Shown here one piece after another: positions 3,628-5,332 of a stretch of 5,332 bases of DNA. The number at the start of each line of letters is the position of its first letter. Within the stretch, counting starts at the first letter, position 1. The DNA lies in contig CALCRD010000171.1 of the NCBI GenBank assembly GCA_937894355.1, positions 1-5,332 of the forward strand, written 5' to 3'. The translations under genes were made by a program, and so were the position numbers. The notes beneath the pieces were generated by a model. That model was not told the DNA's origin. It saw only the letters and a list, made by a program, of their open reading frames with translations, and searched no databases. This stretch comes from an uncultured Bacillus sp. Its GTDB lineage: Bacteria; Bacillota; Bacilli; Bacillales; Cytobacillaceae.

Positions 3628-5332
3628 ATGGAATTGACGGGTAAGCGATTCTGTATGGTTTCAGACAAAGAACAGATGCTGCAAATCCTTAAATTTAATA
3701 ATGTACCGTCAATTGAATTGGTTGAACCCAAAAACTGCCTATACCCAATCATTGGAAGAAAGTTTGGCCATCATAACGGAAAAGATCTTGTAATAATCAA
3801 TACTAAAGAAGAAGCACTTAATGAAGGATTTGATTACTTTACAAAACTGTATGCAATTGAAACGGAATATTGCTTGGAAATTAACGGACTTACCGTAAAA
3901 AATGTTCAAAGCGCTGTTGGTACACAGGTAGTATTCAATGAAGCACCGATTCGAACAGAAGCATTTGGCTGGAATTGGCAGGATGAAGATATTGACAGTC
4001 TAGCACCTGAATGGGTTGATATTGCCATTCGAGCATTATATGTAACCGGATTAACGAGCGGTTTTGTAAAAATGGGGCTGTTATCGAACGAAACTATTAT
4101 GGTTATAGATATTAATCTAGCAACTACTCCCTATAAAGAACAGGTGCAACAGGCAACCATTCCTTTTACCATGGGCGCCGATATTGAGTTTATGTTGAAC
4201 TGTGACAACGAGCTCATTCCAGCTTCGACTTTTTTTTCAACTGAAGGCGAAGTTGGCTGTGATGAACGGCAAATCGAACAGGATAGTGGTGTATATGCCC
4301 TAGCCGAAATAAGGCCAGAAAAAGCAGAAACAACTGTAGAACTAGTCGAGCATATTAAAGCGTTGATTACCAAGGCATCGGATTTAGTACCCTATGGAAA
4401 TGTAGAATTTCGCTCGGGAAGTATGCCATTTTCCGGGTATCAATGTGGCGGACATATTCATTTTGGCATTCCTCAATCTGTATCGCTGTTACGTGCGCTG
4501 GACCATTATCTTGCAGTGCCAATGGCAATGGTGGAGGAGCCCAGGACCGCAAAGCTCAGACGGAAAACAAAACACGGTGGATTGGGCAGGTACCGGGTCA
4601 AACCCTATGGATTTGAGTACTTATCCTTGAGCTCTTGGATAATTGATCCGCAAATGGCTACGGCAATTTTATCGCTAGCACGGCTAATTGCCACCCATCA
4701 TCATGAATTATTCAGCGAATTTTTGTTTCATCCAATCGTTCAACGAGCCTACTACCAAGGAAATCAAGTAATTCTCAAACAATTTTGGGGAGATATTAAG
4801 TCTAGGTTGATCAAAACTACAAGTTTTCCAAAATATGAAAAGGAGCTTTTGTTTTTCTTCAAGGCAATAGAGACCGACTACCCCTATTCAGAATCAAGCG
4901 ATATTCGGCTTAATTGGGGGATTCAACCGCCAGAACAAATTTATGATCGAGGCCGGGTAATACTTTTACCAAAAAAAACAAGATTAAAATATGACCTGAA
5001 AGAAGGAATGCTCACAAATATTCGGGCTGGAAACAGGATAACATCAGCTAAAATCCTGCCATATCCCTTTTCCTTCCGCAATTCCAATATTGTCCAGCTA
5101 TCAAGGGAATTAAGGGAAGAGTTAGCTTTACCGGCTAGTTGGAACCCAAGATTAACTTCGGCTAATGGTGTGTTGACACTTGGTCCCATTATCGGGATTC
5201 TCGCACTCCGGCCATTTGATCGACAGACCACCTACTTTAACCACTTAGGCCGTATCGCCTTAGAAAAACAGATGCTCATCTATGTTTTCGAACCAAAAGA
5301 CATTGATTGGAATAGGCAAATGATTAAAGGAA
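3628..5332 (+). CDS. Multi-domain amidoligase: short ATP-grasp, COOH-NH2 ligase type 2, YheC/D ATP-grasp (3'-truncated)
   Basis: An uninterrupted frame of 568 codons starts at ATG with GGAGG 8 nt upstream (3615-3619) and runs off the window. Residues about 15-165 resemble the later part of a RimK-like ATP-grasp domain (YPIIGRK at 39-45, HHNGKD, ETEY 78-81, then IDIN 160-163 where a VLEVN-like metal site is expected). Residues about 178-345 match the phage phiEco32-like COOH-NH2 ligase type 2 of the glutamine synthetase/GCS fold: MGADIEFML (182-190), VGCD (209-212), AEIRP (226-230), GYQCGGHIHFG (270-280), LGRYR (319-323), GFEY (328-331), SSW (335-337). Residues about 440-568 match the beginning of the YheC/YheD family: LGPIIGIL (518-525) and YVFEPKDIDW (552-561). 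Such ligases use ATP to join carboxylates to amines. Which substrates are joined here is unknown. The rest of the YheC/D ATP-grasp should lie beyond the window. The gene is divergent from the FGase-like gene. Confidence 0.75.
   Translation, partial: MELTGKRFCMVSDKEQMLQILKFNNVPSIELVEPKNCLYPIIGRKFGHHNGKDLVIINTKEEALNEGFDYFTKLYAIETEYCLEINGLTVKNVQSAVGTQVVFNEAPIRTEAFGWNWQDEDIDSLAPEWVDIAIRALYVTGLTSGFVKMGLLSNETIMVIDINLATTPYKEQVQQATIPFTMGADIEFMLNCDNELIPASTFFSTEGEVGCDERQIEQDSGVYALAEIRPEKAETTVELVEHIKALITKASDLVPYGNVEFRSGSMPFSGYQCGGHIHFGIPQSVSLLRALDHYLAVPMAMVEEPRTAKLRRKTKHGGLGRYRVKPYGFEYLSLSSWIIDPQMATAILSLARLIATHHHELFSEFLFHPIVQRAYYQGNQVILKQFWGDIKSRLIKTTSFPKYEKELLFFFKAIETDYPYSESSDIRLNWGIQPPEQIYDRGRVILLPKKTRLKYDLKEGMLTNIRAGNRITSAKILPYPFSFRNSNIVQLSRELREELALPASWNPRLTSANGVLTLGPIIGILALRPFDRQTTYFNHLGRIALEKQMLIYVFEPKDIDWNRQMIKG

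Noticed and set aside
4131..5231. Several open frames (minus strand and alternative plus frame) within the amidoligase gene
   Set aside because: The main plus frame is uninterrupted with family motifs along it; the others are shadows without start signals.

Overview
The window looks like chromosomal DNA of a Bacillaceae spore-former (Bacillus or Neobacillus type). The clues are AT-rich coding sequence, strong GGAGG-type ribosome binding sites, a TTG start, the tail of an intergenic repeat I recall as common in Bacillus genomes, and a domain of the YheC/YheD family, which is known mainly from endospore formers. It holds four protein genes and no tRNA, rRNA, CRISPR array or transposase.

Layout: 1-57 is the end of a dispersed intergenic repeat. 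A likely sigma-A promoter and a leader with an inverted repeat precede an FAD-dependent 3-hydroxybenzoate 6-hydroxylase-like monooxygenase (209-1414). That gene is closed by a perfect 21-bp hairpin (1414-1460). Next comes a spermidine synthase-like aminopropyltransferase with a TTG start (1574-2458). It converges, with only 13 bp between the ends, on a minus-strand gene for a small hydrolase of the N-formylglutamate amidohydrolase superfamily (2472-3152 or 3158). The 470-bp gap to 3628 contains a hairpin terminator, a repeat element bounded by two near-identical 29-bp direct copies, a T-tract with a weak hairpin, and a 12-bp palindrome. The last gene (3628 to beyond the right edge) is the most notable: 568 visible codons that join a short degenerate ATP-grasp module, a glutamine-synthetase-fold COOH-NH2 ligase (type 2), and the start of a YheC/YheD-type ATP-grasp enzyme.

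How they may work together: the first gene looks like an independent aromatic-degradation gene (3-hydroxybenzoate to gentisate) with its own promoter and terminator. The other three suggest a small amide-bond locus. An aminopropyltransferase could supply an amine, a multi-domain amidoligase could form amide bonds, and an amidohydrolase could trim or reverse them. The individual family assignments are well supported by motifs. The joint pathway, a polyamine or peptide conjugate possibly tied to sporulation, is inference.
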